64,000 bases of DNA from Chloroflexi bacterium 54-19 (GTDB taxonomy: Bacteria > Chloroflexota > Chloroflexia > Chloroheliales > Chloroheliaceae). The notes beneath the pieces are model-generated. The model ran no database searches. It was not told where the DNA came from and saw only the letters and a program-made list of their open reading frames with translations. Both the position numbers and the translations under genes were made by a program. Position 1 is the stretch's first letter. Each line of letters starts with the position of its first letter. Positions 42,642 through 50,619 of this stretch are shown here, piece after piece. Where the stretch lies: contig MKTJ01000077.1 of NCBI GenBank assembly GCA_001898225.1, forward strand, positions 117,256 through 181,255, read 5' to 3'.

Positions 42642-43424
42642 ATGACCACCGTTTCTAACCCGGCCCTGACTTACAGCCTGACCGAGCTTATGGCCGTGAC
42701 CGCCGCCCGCGAAATCCAGGACAACGAGGTGGTTTTTGCCGGGACCGGGCTGCCGATGCTTGGCGCGATGCTGGCTCAGAAGACCCACGCCCCAAACTGC
42801 CTGGTTATCTTCGAGGCGGGGGCTATCGGTAGTCGTTTGCGCCACCTGCCCATGTCGGTGGGCGACCCCCGGACGGTGCGGGGCGCGGCCCTGGCGGCGG
42901 GGCTGGCCGAGGTCTTTACCTATATGCTCCAGGCGGGTAAGGTCGACGTCGGCTTTATCAGTGGGGCCCAGATTGACCGCTTTGGCAACATCAACAGCAC
43001 TTCGATGGGAGACTATCATCACCCCTCGGTGCGGTTTCCCGGTAGCGGCGGTTCTTGCGACATCGCCTGCCTGGCTAAACGGACGGTCATTATCGCCCAG
43101 CACGAAAAGCGCCGTCTGCCCGAAAAGATAGACTACATCACCAGTCCCGGCTGGTTGAACGGCGGAGAGAGCCGCAAAGAGGCCGGGCTCATCCGGGGCG
43201 GTCCCTCAGTGGTAGTGACGACCAGGGGGGTCTTGCGCTTCCGGCCCACCAGTCACGAAGCCTATCTTGCCAGCTACCATCCCGGCCTGACCGCCGAGAA
43301 CGTCCGCGAGGAAACCGGCTTTATGCTCGATACCGCCGACGCCTCCGAGACACCCATCCCGACCGCCGAGGAACTCCACATCCTGCGCAACGTGGTCGAC
43401 CCTGAACGCATCTTTTTGAAGTAA
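42642..43424 (+). CDS. CoA-transferase subunit beta (glutaconate CoA-transferase B-like)
   Basis: 260 aa. It carries the catalytic glutamate in LVIFEAGAIGSR (the beta-subunit Glu that forms the glutamyl-CoA intermediate), GLAEVFTYMLQAGKVDVGFISGAQIDRFGNINS, and a C-terminal VRFPGSGGSCDIA region. Directly coupled to the alpha subunit. The peptide gene that follows begins 20 bp past its stop and could be co-transcribed. Confidence 0.88.
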   Translation: MTTVSNPALTYSLTELMAVTAAREIQDNEVVFAGTGLPMLGAMLAQKTHAPNCLVIFEAGAIGSRLRHLPMSVGDPRTVRGAALAAGLAEVFTYMLQAGKVDVGFISGAQIDRFGNINSTSMGDYHHPSVRFPGSGGSCDIACLAKRTVIIAQHEKRRLPEKIDYITSPGWLNGGESRKEAGLIRGGPSVVVTTRGVLRFRPTSHEAYLASYHPGLTAENVREETGFMLDTADASETPIPTAEELHILRNVVDPERIFLK

Positions 43425-43444
43425 CCCAAATGGAGGCAAGAATC

Positions 43445-43684
43445 ATGCCCGAATCTGATAAAAATCCGCTGCAAGTATCGAGCGAAGAAAACGAGCTGAG
43501 CGAGGAAAAACTTGATAGTATAAACGGTGGAGCAAACACCATAAACACGAATACCGCACCCTCAACGAGCGTAGGAGAAACCAAATCAATCCAGGTCAGC
43601 GCAGGGACCAGCCGCCAGACTTTTAGTGATACACTCTCTACTAAAGTTGTTCAAGGCGGGGGCAGTTCAACCTCTACTCACTAG
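43445..43684 (+). CDS. small peptide with double-glycine leader, Ser/Thr-rich core (RiPP-like)
   Basis: 79 aa. ATG 43445 is chosen because GGAGG lies 8 bp upstream; ATG 43430 in the same frame is less likely. The leader NELSEEKLDSINGG matches the ELSEEELxxVxGG pattern of double-glycine leaders of bacteriocins and other exported or modified peptides, with predicted cleavage after Gly29. The ~50-residue core has about 40% Ser/Thr, no Cys and a GGGSSTSTH end. No maturation enzyme or peptidase-ABC transporter is adjacent. It may be an exported peptide or an orphan precursor. Confidence 0.65.
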   Translation: MPESDKNPLQVSSEENELSEEKLDSINGGANTINTNTAPSTSVGETKSIQVSAGTSRQTFSDTLSTKVVQGGGSSTSTH

Positions 43685-43729
43685 GGTTAGCCTTAGCAAT
43701 AGCTTTGGGGTCTGGTAAAGCCACTCCCC

Positions 43730-43765
43730 TTGTCATTTCGAGCGTAGCGAGAAATCTCCGGTCAG
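43730..43765. repeat. half copy of a REP-like intergenic repeat
   Basis: GTCATTTCGAGCGTAGCGAG followed by AAATCTCC is a member of the GTCATTTCGAGCGNAGCGAGAAATCT type of bacterial intergenic repeat, related to the element at 32533-32652. Confidence 0.5.
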
Positions 43766-43837
43766 TCGGACAATATCATAGTTGTAATTCTACAAAGACA
43801 GGCTCCTTATTTTATATTATTTATTCAAGAGGTATAT

Positions 43838-44818
43838 GTGGCAGAGGACTACGAAGAAATAATTAATCAGGCTCGTAAGGTTTTTAAGAAAGAAGTTTGG
43901 TCTTTTCTTGACCGTACTATGAAAACAAAATATGGAGTTGATTGGCAGGAGAAGGTTAAAGATTCATTGCGGTTTCATCGTAAGAGTAGTAGAGAGATTG
44001 AATGGGATACACAGGCTATTATTGATGTGGTTATTGATAGGTGGTATATCGATTTTAACAATGGTCTTAATCTGAAAAGAAGAGAACAGGCACTCTTATT
44101 CAGAATTAGAGAAGATATTCGAAACAATTTGGCCCACGAGCATCAATTTACTTTAAGTGAAGTTTTTACCGGACTTGAAGATATTCAGCGATTTTTAAAA
44201 GCAATAAAATCACCAGAGATTGAGGAAATTGAAAAGCTTAAAGACCTCGCTAAGCAAATAATTTATAAAGAATTTGGGAAACCTGCCGAGACTCTATCAG
44301 CCCAACCTAAAGTAGTAGAGAATATTGGGCCGACAATTATTCCAAAGGCCAAACCGATTGCGAGAGTTTCGCCGGATGGTTTGGATGCAAGACCTGCTTT
44401 TATTAATAACCTCGTAAATAACTTAAAGAAAGAATATCCTGGTTTAACGGATAAAGCGGGGCCAGCCAAAGACCCTTACTGGTCATTCGGTTCTGGAAGG
44501 TCAGGGTTTAATTATGGGTGGGCCTTCCGGCCTAACGGGACATTAGTTGCCGAAGTTTATATAGACCCGCCCAATTCAAAACCAAAAGCTGCATTTAATG
44601 CTTTGAAGAAACAGCAAAGCGAAATAGAAAAACAGTTTGGAAAGCCTTTGATTTGGCAACTTAACGAGGGTAAAAGAGCCAGTCGGGTTTATACTGAAGT
44701 TATCTTTACCATAACAGATTCCTCCGCAAGACAAGAAGAAGTAAAGAACTGGGCAATAGACTCCTTGCTCAAACTGGTTGAGGTATTTCAAAAAAGAATA
44801 ATAAATTTGGAATTCTAA
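43838..44818 (+). CDS. Swt1-like HEPN domain fused to DUF4268, putative defence protein
   Basis: 326 aa. The N-terminal ~120 residues look like a Swt1-type HEPN domain (FLDRTMKTKYGVDWQEKV; DVVIDRWYIDFNN) with the HEPN ribonuclease motif Rx4H in IRNNLAHEHQF. The C-terminal ~130 residues resemble DUF4268: YWSFGSGRSGFNYGWAF, LVAEVYIDPPNSKPKAAFNALKKQQSEIEKQFG, PLIWQL. HEPN proteins are often RNases in toxin-antitoxin and abortive-infection systems. The gene is AT-rich (about 40% G+C), unlike its surroundings, so probably acquired. The GTG start follows AGAGG. Confidence 0.65.
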   Translation: MAEDYEEIINQARKVFKKEVWSFLDRTMKTKYGVDWQEKVKDSLRFHRKSSREIEWDTQAIIDVVIDRWYIDFNNGLNLKRREQALLFRIREDIRNNLAHEHQFTLSEVFTGLEDIQRFLKAIKSPEIEEIEKLKDLAKQIIYKEFGKPAETLSAQPKVVENIGPTIIPKAKPIARVSPDGLDARPAFINNLVNNLKKEYPGLTDKAGPAKDPYWSFGSGRSGFNYGWAFRPNGTLVAEVYIDPPNSKPKAAFNALKKQQSEIEKQFGKPLIWQLNEGKRASRVYTEVIFTITDSSARQEEVKNWAIDSLLKLVEVFQKRIINLEF

Positions 44819-44828
44819 CTTTTCTCCT

Positions 44829-44943
44829 TTATGTAACAATATAAAAATTCCCATCGCTGGAAAGGACATAGACCCGGTCATTCCTAACCACCGGGGTGTT
44901 GCTAATATTGTCCCCGGCTAAAAACACCTGGCGGTTGAAGCCC
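44829..44943 (-). pseudogene. remnant of a PQQ-type beta-propeller gene (3' end only)
   Basis: Minus-strand translation gives NRQVFLAGDNISNTPVV and RNDRVYVLSSDGNFYIVT before a TAA stop at 44829-44831, the typical last blade of a PQQ-like propeller. A stop codon lies immediately before this stretch, and no start or remaining blades exist. The remnant ends 10 bp past the HEPN/DUF4268 gene, consistent with deletion or replacement of the original gene by the acquired one. Confidence 0.6.
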
Positions 44944-44965
44944 TAATATTCGCGGGACTAAAACC

Positions 44966-45640
44966 TCAGGTCAGTTTCCAGAAAGGCGAAGTCAATCCAA
45001 GATTTTTAAAAACTTCTTCGGCTTCAGGGGCAGTCCGGCGACGCCATGCCGGGTCGCGGCGGTCCTGGCCGTACCATGCTTGCGCCATACCCCAGCCCTG
45101 TTCGAGCGAGAAAACCTCACCTTTAGGCTGGTTCCACAACTGGCACCACTCATTGACATGTTCTTCCGACCGGAAAAGCAGCATGGTTTTTCAGGTGAAA
45201 CGGATGTTATCCCACCAGTGGCGGGCCGGAACCTCGAAGTGAATCACGCCTTCGCCGCTTGCCAGGGCGTTGTTTTCAAAAGTGAGGAGCATGCTGTCGT
45301 TACAGTCCGCGCAAGCGGTACGGATAACCGCGTCCTGCTTGAAAAGCGCCACGATACCCATGGCGTCCCAGATGCAGTTGCCCCACCAGGTCCGGCCCGC
45401 TACCTCGACATTAAACGGGGTTGGCACAGCGGAAAAAGGCTGGACCATCAAAATATCGCGGCCATTCTCCTGTAAAACGATGATGTGCCCATCATGTAGA
45501 CGCCGGAAAGACGCCTCGATTTCAGGGTTGGAAAGCTGTAAAGCCTGGGCTACCTGGTCTGCTCCCGGCAACTCGCCGGTAGTTCTGAGGTGGTCGAGAA
45601 TGGCGCGCCGGGTTTCCAGGTCAAGGGTGGCATTATCCAT
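44966..45640 (-). CDS. MerB-like organomercurial lyase with in-frame TGA (probable selenocysteine)
   Basis: 224 codons if the TGA at 45193-45191 (codon 150) is read through. N-terminal winged helix (~8-60), then PTPFNVEVAGRTWWGNC with C89 and D92 in CIWD, matching MerB C96/D99, and CADC at 110-113. RFT-TGA-KTMLLFRSEEHV aligns the TGA with MerB Cys159; related proteins have FTC there. The frame continues for 74 more conserved codons (EQGWGMAQAWYG, RRRTAPEAEEVFKNLGLTSPFW). A hairpin follows (separate entry). Ribosome site GAGG 7 bp before ATG. Alternatives: a recent nonsense mutation, or a 149-aa truncated product. Confidence 0.75.
45159..45193 (-). promoter_or_regulatory. candidate bacterial SECIS hairpin after the in-frame TGA
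   Basis: Counting the U of UGA as 1, UUUUCC at 17-22 pairs with GGAAGA at 27-32 (one G-U), extended by G15-C34 and U14-A35 around one mismatch. The apical loop is GGUC at 23-26. In E. coli fdhF the loop GGUC is at 22-25. Position, stem length and loop therefore match the SelB-recognised type. Confidence 0.65.
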
Positions 45641-45751
45641 AAGCTAACCTCACTCACGTTATAGAAGACAACCAGGTCTGAATATAAAAATGATGGATGG
45701 GGTTTGGTCCGGCCCCTGGCGAGAAATGGGAAAAGAGGAGAAAATAAAAAA

Positions 45752-45824
45752 TGGCCCCGAAGGGATTCGAACCCCCGACCTGCGGTTTAGGAAACCGTCG
45801 CTCTATCCCCTGAGCTACGAGGCC
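45752..45824 (-). tRNA. tRNA-Arg (anticodon CCT)
   Basis: On the minus strand acceptor GGCCTCG pairs with CGGGGCC, discriminator A, CCA not encoded. D-arm GCTC...GAGC, anticodon loop TTCCTAA (anticodon CCT, reads AGG), with one A-C mismatch at the base of the anticodon stem. T-arm GGGGG TTCGAAT CCCTT. A T-run follows directly and probably terminates transcription. Confidence 0.95.
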
Positions 45825-46171
45825 ACAACGCTATAAAATATAACATTCCAGAGGGCACAAGTCAATTTGAGCAGATTGCCGAAAAAGTGATATAAATAAT
45901 TGTACAAAATGCCCAAGGATGCTAAAATCTAAGGTGTCAGTGGTCTGACTTATGATATTTAATAACGGTGAAACCGGTAGGGGTGCCGGTTCGTAATTAA
46001 AACAGGAATATTTCTTTATTTTAGGTAAAAGGAGGATGTTCTCTTTTTATTGAGGTTATTGCCTCGCGAATTTATGATAAAATTAGGTGTTCTGCCCCTG
46101 ATACTCTCTTTTTATCAAAATCGGGTGTATAACAAAGTTATTTGTATAAATACAAGGAAAGGAAGAGCGTA
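45825..46171 (+). promoter_or_regulatory. control region of glutamate dehydrogenase
   Basis: A promoter TTGAGG (46050-46055), 17 bp, TATGAT (46073-46078) lies ~95 bp before the gdh start. Further up, at ~45965-46000, is a CCGGT-containing hairpin (ACCGGTAGGGGTGCCGGT) and an AGGAGG-like run (46029-46035) with no following ORF. I see no known riboswitch. Confidence 0.5.
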
Positions 46172-47572
46172 ATGTCTCTCACTGCTAAAGATCTCAATGA
46201 GGAGATCAAGGCTATGAAGCAAGCTAAAGAGCTAATCGCTAACCCGCGCAACCGCCAGGCCGGGGATAAAGCCGCCCAGATTGCCGAGGCCCAGAAGTTA
46301 CTGGCCCGGCAAGAAGCCCACAAGGAAGCTAACCCCTTCGAAACCGCCCGCCAGCAATTCTTCGAAGCCGCCGATAAACTCGGTCTCGATGATGGTATGC
46401 GGGAGATTCTCTCGGTCCCGCAGCGCGAACTCAGTGTTAATTTTCCGGTCAGAATGGATGACGGTCGTATCCGGGTCTTTACCGGTTACCGTATCCACCA
46501 CAACAACGCCCGTGGTCCGGTCAAAGGTGGTCTGCGCTACCACCCCGCCGTCTCGATGGACGAGGTTCGCGCCCTGGCGATGTGGATGACCTGGAAGTGC
46601 GCGGTAGTCAATATCCCCTATGGTGGCGCGAAAGGTGGTGTGGTGGTAGATGCAACGACGCTCTCCATCGGTGAACTGGAACGCCTGACCCGCCGTTTTA
46701 CCACCGAAATCTCAATTTTGATTGGCCCCGAAACCGATATTCCCGCTCCCGATGTAGCCACCAACCCCCAGATGATGGCCTGGATTATGGACACCTACTC
46801 GATGCATCACGGCCACAACATTACCTCGGTCGTGACGGGTAAGCCCCTGAGCGCGGGCGGGTCGCTGGGTCGGGTTGACGCCACCGGGCGTGGGGTCAGC
46901 ATTACCGCCCGCGAAGCCCTGAAACACCTCGGGATGACTCTCGAAGGTTCGCGGGTAGTGGTGCAGGGTTTCGGCAATGTCGGTTCGGTTTCGGCCCGCC
47001 TGCTGCACGAAATGGGCTGCAAGGTGGTCGCGGTCAGCGATGTCTTTGGCGGCATCTACAACCCGGACGGCCTCAACATACCGGCCCTGCTGCAATACCA
47101 GAAAACCTCCCCTAACCGGGCGGTCGGTGGGTTCCCCGGCTCGGAAGTCATTGATAACAGCGAACTCCTGACCCTGCCCTGTGACGTGCTGGTCCCGGCG
47201 GCCCTGGAAAACCAGCTAACCGGTAACAACGCCGACCGGATTCAGGCAAAGGTTATCATCGAGGCGGCCAACGGCCCGACCACGCCTGAAGCCGACAAGA
47301 TTTTCCAGGAACGCGGTATCTTCCTGGTGCCGGACATCCTGGCGAACGCCGGGGGTGTGACGGTCAGCTATTTTGAGTGGGTGCAAGACCGCCAGGCATT
47401 CTTCTGGAGCGAAACCGATATTAATCAGCGCCTGGAAGACATCATGGTCAACAGCTTTGCTGCCGTCCGCGACCTTGCGGTCAGCTACGACGTGGATATG
47501 CGGATAGCGGCCAATATGCTGGCGATAAGCCGGGTCGCCGAAGCCACCCGCGTGCGGGGCGTCTACCCGTAG
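46172..47572 (+). CDS. gdhA: Glu/Leu-family glutamate dehydrogenase
   Basis: 466 aa. It interconverts glutamate and 2-oxoglutarate plus ammonia. A ~50-aa helical N-terminal extension (MSLTAKDLNEEIKAMKQAKE) precedes the usual domain: VRMDDGRIRVFTGYRIHHNNARGPVKGG, catalytic Lys in IPYGGAKGGV, nucleotide-binding VVQGFGNVGSVSARLL, and ILANAGGVTVSYFEWVQD. GGAAGAG precedes ATG 46172; an in-frame TTG at 46142 is rejected. A shared terminator lies beyond. The symbol is by family only; the leucine-dehydrogenase type is less likely given the length. Confidence 0.92.
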   Translation: MSLTAKDLNEEIKAMKQAKELIANPRNRQAGDKAAQIAEAQKLLARQEAHKEANPFETARQQFFEAADKLGLDDGMREILSVPQRELSVNFPVRMDDGRIRVFTGYRIHHNNARGPVKGGLRYHPAVSMDEVRALAMWMTWKCAVVNIPYGGAKGGVVVDATTLSIGELERLTRRFTTEISILIGPETDIPAPDVATNPQMMAWIMDTYSMHHGHNITSVVTGKPLSAGGSLGRVDATGRGVSITAREALKHLGMTLEGSRVVVQGFGNVGSVSARLLHEMGCKVVAVSDVFGGIYNPDGLNIPALLQYQKTSPNRAVGGFPGSEVIDNSELLTLPCDVLVPAALENQLTGNNADRIQAKVIIEAANGPTTPEADKIFQERGIFLVPDILANAGGVTVSYFEWVQDRQAFFWSETDINQRLEDIMVNSFAAVRDLAVSYDVDMRIAANMLAISRVAEATRVRGVYP

Positions 47573-47600
47573 GCCCTGGCTTAACCTAGTCGAATAAAAT

Positions 47601-47634
47601 AAAAGTCCCGGTCCGAAATGGCCGGGATTTTTAT
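47601..47634. terminator. bidirectional terminator between gdh and the antiporter
   Basis: AAAAGTCCCGG, loop, CCGGGATTTTTAT: a GC stem with A-run on one side and T-run on the other, placed between two convergent genes. Confidence 0.8.
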
Positions 47635-47653
47635 AATAAAAATTATGTTGGGA

Positions 47654-49354
47654 TTAAAGCCTATCCACCCGGTTGGCAAAGGAGGCGGCTTCCTGGTAGT
47701 CGAGTTGCTCGATAACTGTCCGGGCCACATCGTCATCCAGGCGCCCTTCGTTTCGTTCCCGCACAATCGCCTCGCGCTGCGCTTTGAGCATATCCTGCCG
47801 CAGGTCCATAAAGGTTGCCCCCATCTGCCGGGCCTGGATGGCTTCGCCATCGTTGCGCTCCTGCCGGGTTGCCATCTGCTGGAACCGGCTGAGTAGCTCC
47901 GGGCTGACGCCCGGCGGCGGGTCGGCGACAAACTTTGCGATAATTTCTCTTGAAGCCTCCTGTGAAACCTTCTGAGCCTTGGCCGCCTCCTGCTTTTCGA
48001 ACTCGGCTTCCGAGGGGTCTGCGATATTGAGCGCGCCGATTAACGCAGGCAAAGTCGTACCCTGGATGAGCAGAGTGCCGATGGCAACCACGAAGGCAAT
48101 CGCCAGGATGGCGTCCCGGCCCGGTGTTCCCAGGGGCGTCCCGGCAGCGGCGGCCAGGGTAACCACCCCGCGCATCCCGGTCCAGGAAACCACCAGGTTT
48201 TGCTGCCAGGTTAGCGGTTCGTTGATTTTCCGGGGATAACCCCCACGACCGCGCCGGGGTTTCCCGCTGGCCCGGCGTTCTTCTTCACGAGCTGCAAACC
48301 GCGCCTCTCTTTTTTCTACGAACTGTTGGACTTTGGGGTCTTCCATTCTCTTTCTTCTTAATTTAAAACCCAACGCGCCCAACCCAAAAAGCGGGAATAC
48401 TCCTAGCGGCCTGATCACCATTACCACCAATAAGACCAGCCCACCGGTCCCGAAGATAACCCAGGGCGATTCCCCGGTGGCTACCACGTCATCAATTACG
48501 AAGCGCAGTTGCAGCCCCATATAGGCAAAGACGAACGCTTCCAGCAGCACATCGAGCGAATCCCAGACCTGCCGCTCCTGGAGCCGGGTCGTATAACTGA
48601 CCTGGGTCGAATGGATACCGAGGGTAAACCCGGCCATGACCACCGCCAGCACCCCGGAAGCTTCCACCTGTTCGGCGGCGAGATAGGCTGCGAACGGTAC
48701 CACCAGACCCAGCACCGTTTCGAGGGCGGAGTTTTCCAATCGAACCCGCAGCCACTGGGCAACCTGGCCCAGGATGATACCGACAATTGAGCCGACCACG
48801 GCATCGTAGAGGAAAAGCAGAATCGGGTTGGCAAAGAGGGTGTGGGTGCCGGTAACAGCGGCGGCGGCTATTGCAAAGAGGGTCAGGGCGGCGGCATCGT
48901 TGACCAGGCTTTCGCCCACCAGGATTGTCATCATCCGTTTGGGTAGCCCCAGTTTGCGGCCAATCGCCACGGCGGTTACGGCGTCCGGTGGCGCGACAAT
49001 CGCTCCCAGCAGTAAGGCCGCGCCCAGCGACATGCTCGGCACCAGCCAGTCGGCGAAGAACCCTACCGCGACGGTCGTCAGCACCACCAGCCCGATGCCG
49101 AGGACCAGGATAGGTTTCAGGTTCTGCACAAAGTTGAAAAAGGAAAAGTTCAGGGCGGTGGAGTAGAGGAGCGGGGGCAGCACCAGGCCGAGGATAATAT
49201 CGGGTTCCAGTTCGAGCCTGGGCATCCCCGGTATAAACGAGGCCAGCCCGGCGACGATTACGATAACCAGGGACGACTCTAATCCCCGGCGTTGGGCCAG
49301 CCCGGTAACGGCGATAGCGCCTACTAATACCAGTAAGAGTTGGACACCATTCAT
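47654..49354 (-). CDS. CPA1-type Na+/H+ antiporter
   Basis: 566 aa. About 12 transmembrane helices with family motifs LGLVLPPLLYSTALNF, GAIVAPPDAVTAVAIGRKLG, LVGESLVNDAAALTLF (ND ion-binding pair) and SWTGMRGVVTLAAA. Odd: a ~55-aa highly charged cytosolic loop (RRKRMEDPKVQQFVEKREAR, then SGKPRRGRGGYPRK) sits between helices at ~335-390. A ~115-aa helical regulatory tail follows. It exchanges Na+ or K+ for protons across the cytoplasmic membrane. Confidence 0.9.
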   Translation of the reverse strand: MNGVQLLLVLVGAIAVTGLAQRRGLESSLVIVIVAGLASFIPGMPRLELEPDIILGLVLPPLLYSTALNFSFFNFVQNLKPILVLGIGLVVLTTVAVGFFADWLVPSMSLGAALLLGAIVAPPDAVTAVAIGRKLGLPKRMMTILVGESLVNDAAALTLFAIAAAAVTGTHTLFANPILLFLYDAVVGSIVGIILGQVAQWLRVRLENSALETVLGLVVPFAAYLAAEQVEASGVLAVVMAGFTLGIHSTQVSYTTRLQERQVWDSLDVLLEAFVFAYMGLQLRFVIDDVVATGESPWVIFGTGGLVLLVVMVIRPLGVFPLFGLGALGFKLRRKRMEDPKVQQFVEKREARFAAREEERRASGKPRRGRGGYPRKINEPLTWQQNLVVSWTGMRGVVTLAAAAGTPLGTPGRDAILAIAFVVAIGTLLIQGTTLPALIGALNIADPSEAEFEKQEAAKAQKVSQEASREIIAKFVADPPPGVSPELLSRFQQMATRQERNDGEAIQARQMGATFMDLRQDMLKAQREAIVRERNEGRLDDDVARTVIEQLDYQEAASFANRVDRL

Positions 49355-49385
49355 AGTTTTTACTTTTTAGATAAAGACTTGAAAA

Positions 49386-50219
49386 CTACTTTTCGGTTTC
49401 GGGGTGAGCGTGACCGTTTTTAGAATGGTTGGTCGTACGCAGGTAGCCGTCCGCACCCCTACCGCTATCGGCAGGTAAAAGAATCTCCGGCTCTCTACTT
49501 GCCGGGTTCTTGCGTTTAGAACTTTTAAGAGATTTACCGGCCTGGTTGGAGGCCGCTTTGGGTGGCCGGGCCACCTCGTCCGCCAGGGTCCGCAGTAGTC
49601 GCAGCAAGTCCGCCGCCTCGACCTGGGGCATTTTCCCCATGTTTAACACGAGCATAAAGTGAGGCGCGTTTGGCCGGACCGAGAACCGCCGCACTTCATA
49701 ACCATCATCCAGCAGTAACGTGATGACTCGTTGGGCCATCTCCCGGGCAGCGGGAGTCCTGAAAGCGAGTTTATAAGCACCGTTGCGCGAAAAATCTTCG
49801 GTATGCCATGCCTGCTCGCTTCCGGCAGCCGCCAGGACTGAACGCGGAATTGGCCCGGTCGCTTCGTAGATTTCGAATTCGTTCCCGGCAACCGGCGCTT
49901 TGGTCAGGCTGACCAGGGTCGTCATGGAATCGCGGCCACGCCGGACCAGCGAGATTATCATCTTGAACAACTGGCGCGACTGCATACCCAGCACAAGCGC
50001 CGCTTCCCGGATGTTGCCCCGCCCCTCGTTGACGAATACGTCGAGCCGGTCGGCCCCCTGCCAGCGCGAAGACTGCTTTGCTCCCAGGATGGGCAAAGCT
50101 TCTTTCAGCCAGCTTGCCAGGAGCCGCAATTTGCGCCGGTTTCGCTGGAAGCTATAAAAATATGAGCCTACCCAGACAATTAGTAAGCCCAAAAGCAAAA
50201 AAACTAACGGGTTATCCAT
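49386..50219 (-). CDS. membrane-anchored protein of unknown function
   Basis: 277 aa. One N-terminal transmembrane helix (NPLVFLLLGLLIVWVGSYFY), a basic stretch, a globular ~170-aa domain with mixed alpha/beta pattern, and a Lys/Ser-rich disordered tail from ~225. I do not recognise a family. It begins 8 bp after the FmdB-like gene and is probably in the same transcript. Confidence 0.6.
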   Translation of the reverse strand: MDNPLVFLLLGLLIVWVGSYFYSFQRNRRKLRLLASWLKEALPILGAKQSSRWQGADRLDVFVNEGRGNIREAALVLGMQSRQLFKMIISLVRRGRDSMTTLVSLTKAPVAGNEFEIYEATGPIPRSVLAAAGSEQAWHTEDFSRNGAYKLAFRTPAAREMAQRVITLLLDDGYEVRRFSVRPNAPHFMLVLNMGKMPQVEAADLLRLLRTLADEVARPPKAASNQAGKSLKSSKRKNPASREPEILLPADSGRGADGYLRTTNHSKNGHAHPETEK

Positions 50220-50227
50220 CCGGCGGT

Positions 50228-50479
50228 CTAGTGGCTGTGACAGCCGCAGGAGCCGTGGCTACAGGCCCCGAAACTGTTGCCGTTGCCAGCCGGGCTGGTA
50301 TTGGTCGGGCGGGTAATTCCATCGGTCTTGCTAAAGGCGGCGAAAGTACTCAAAAGGCGCTTGGCCCTGCCACCTTGCCCGCAGGAAGGGCATTCGATTT
50401 CATTGTCCAGGGCGGTAATTCCGCGCAGACGCTCGTAGGTCGAGCCACACTCGGAGCAGCGATAAGCGTAAACAGGCAT
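50228..50479 (-). CDS. FmdB-family zinc-ribbon regulator-like protein
   Basis: 83 aa. MPVYAYRCSECGSTYERLRGI and ECPSCGQGGRAKRLLS form the FmdB/CxxC_CxxC_SSSS zinc ribbon. The end GSCGCHSH is a His/Cys-rich metal-binding tail. The frame is open upstream to 50521, but family alignments start at MPVYAYRC, so ATG 50479 is chosen. FmdB is named after a formamidase-operon regulator; general function unknown. Confidence 0.88.
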   Translation of the reverse strand: MPVYAYRCSECGSTYERLRGITALDNEIECPSCGQGGRAKRLLSTFAAFSKTDGITRPTNTSPAGNGNSFGACSHGSCGCHSH

Positions 50480-50619
50480 TGTTGTATCACCATTTAAAAT
50501 AAAATTTTCTAAAAGCAGCAACCAGGCTAAAAGCCCGGTCGGTCCGGCAGTTTTGGGGGTGGTAGGCCCGGTGCCAGTCCGGCTAAAATAGCGCCTTTGA
50601 ATTATAGCATCTAGCGGAA

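Noticed and set aside
45191..45640. Reading the MerB-like gene as a complete 149-aa protein
   Set aside because: It would end just before the catalytic residue and leave a conserved in-frame C-terminal half unexplained; kept as the alternative to selenocysteine.
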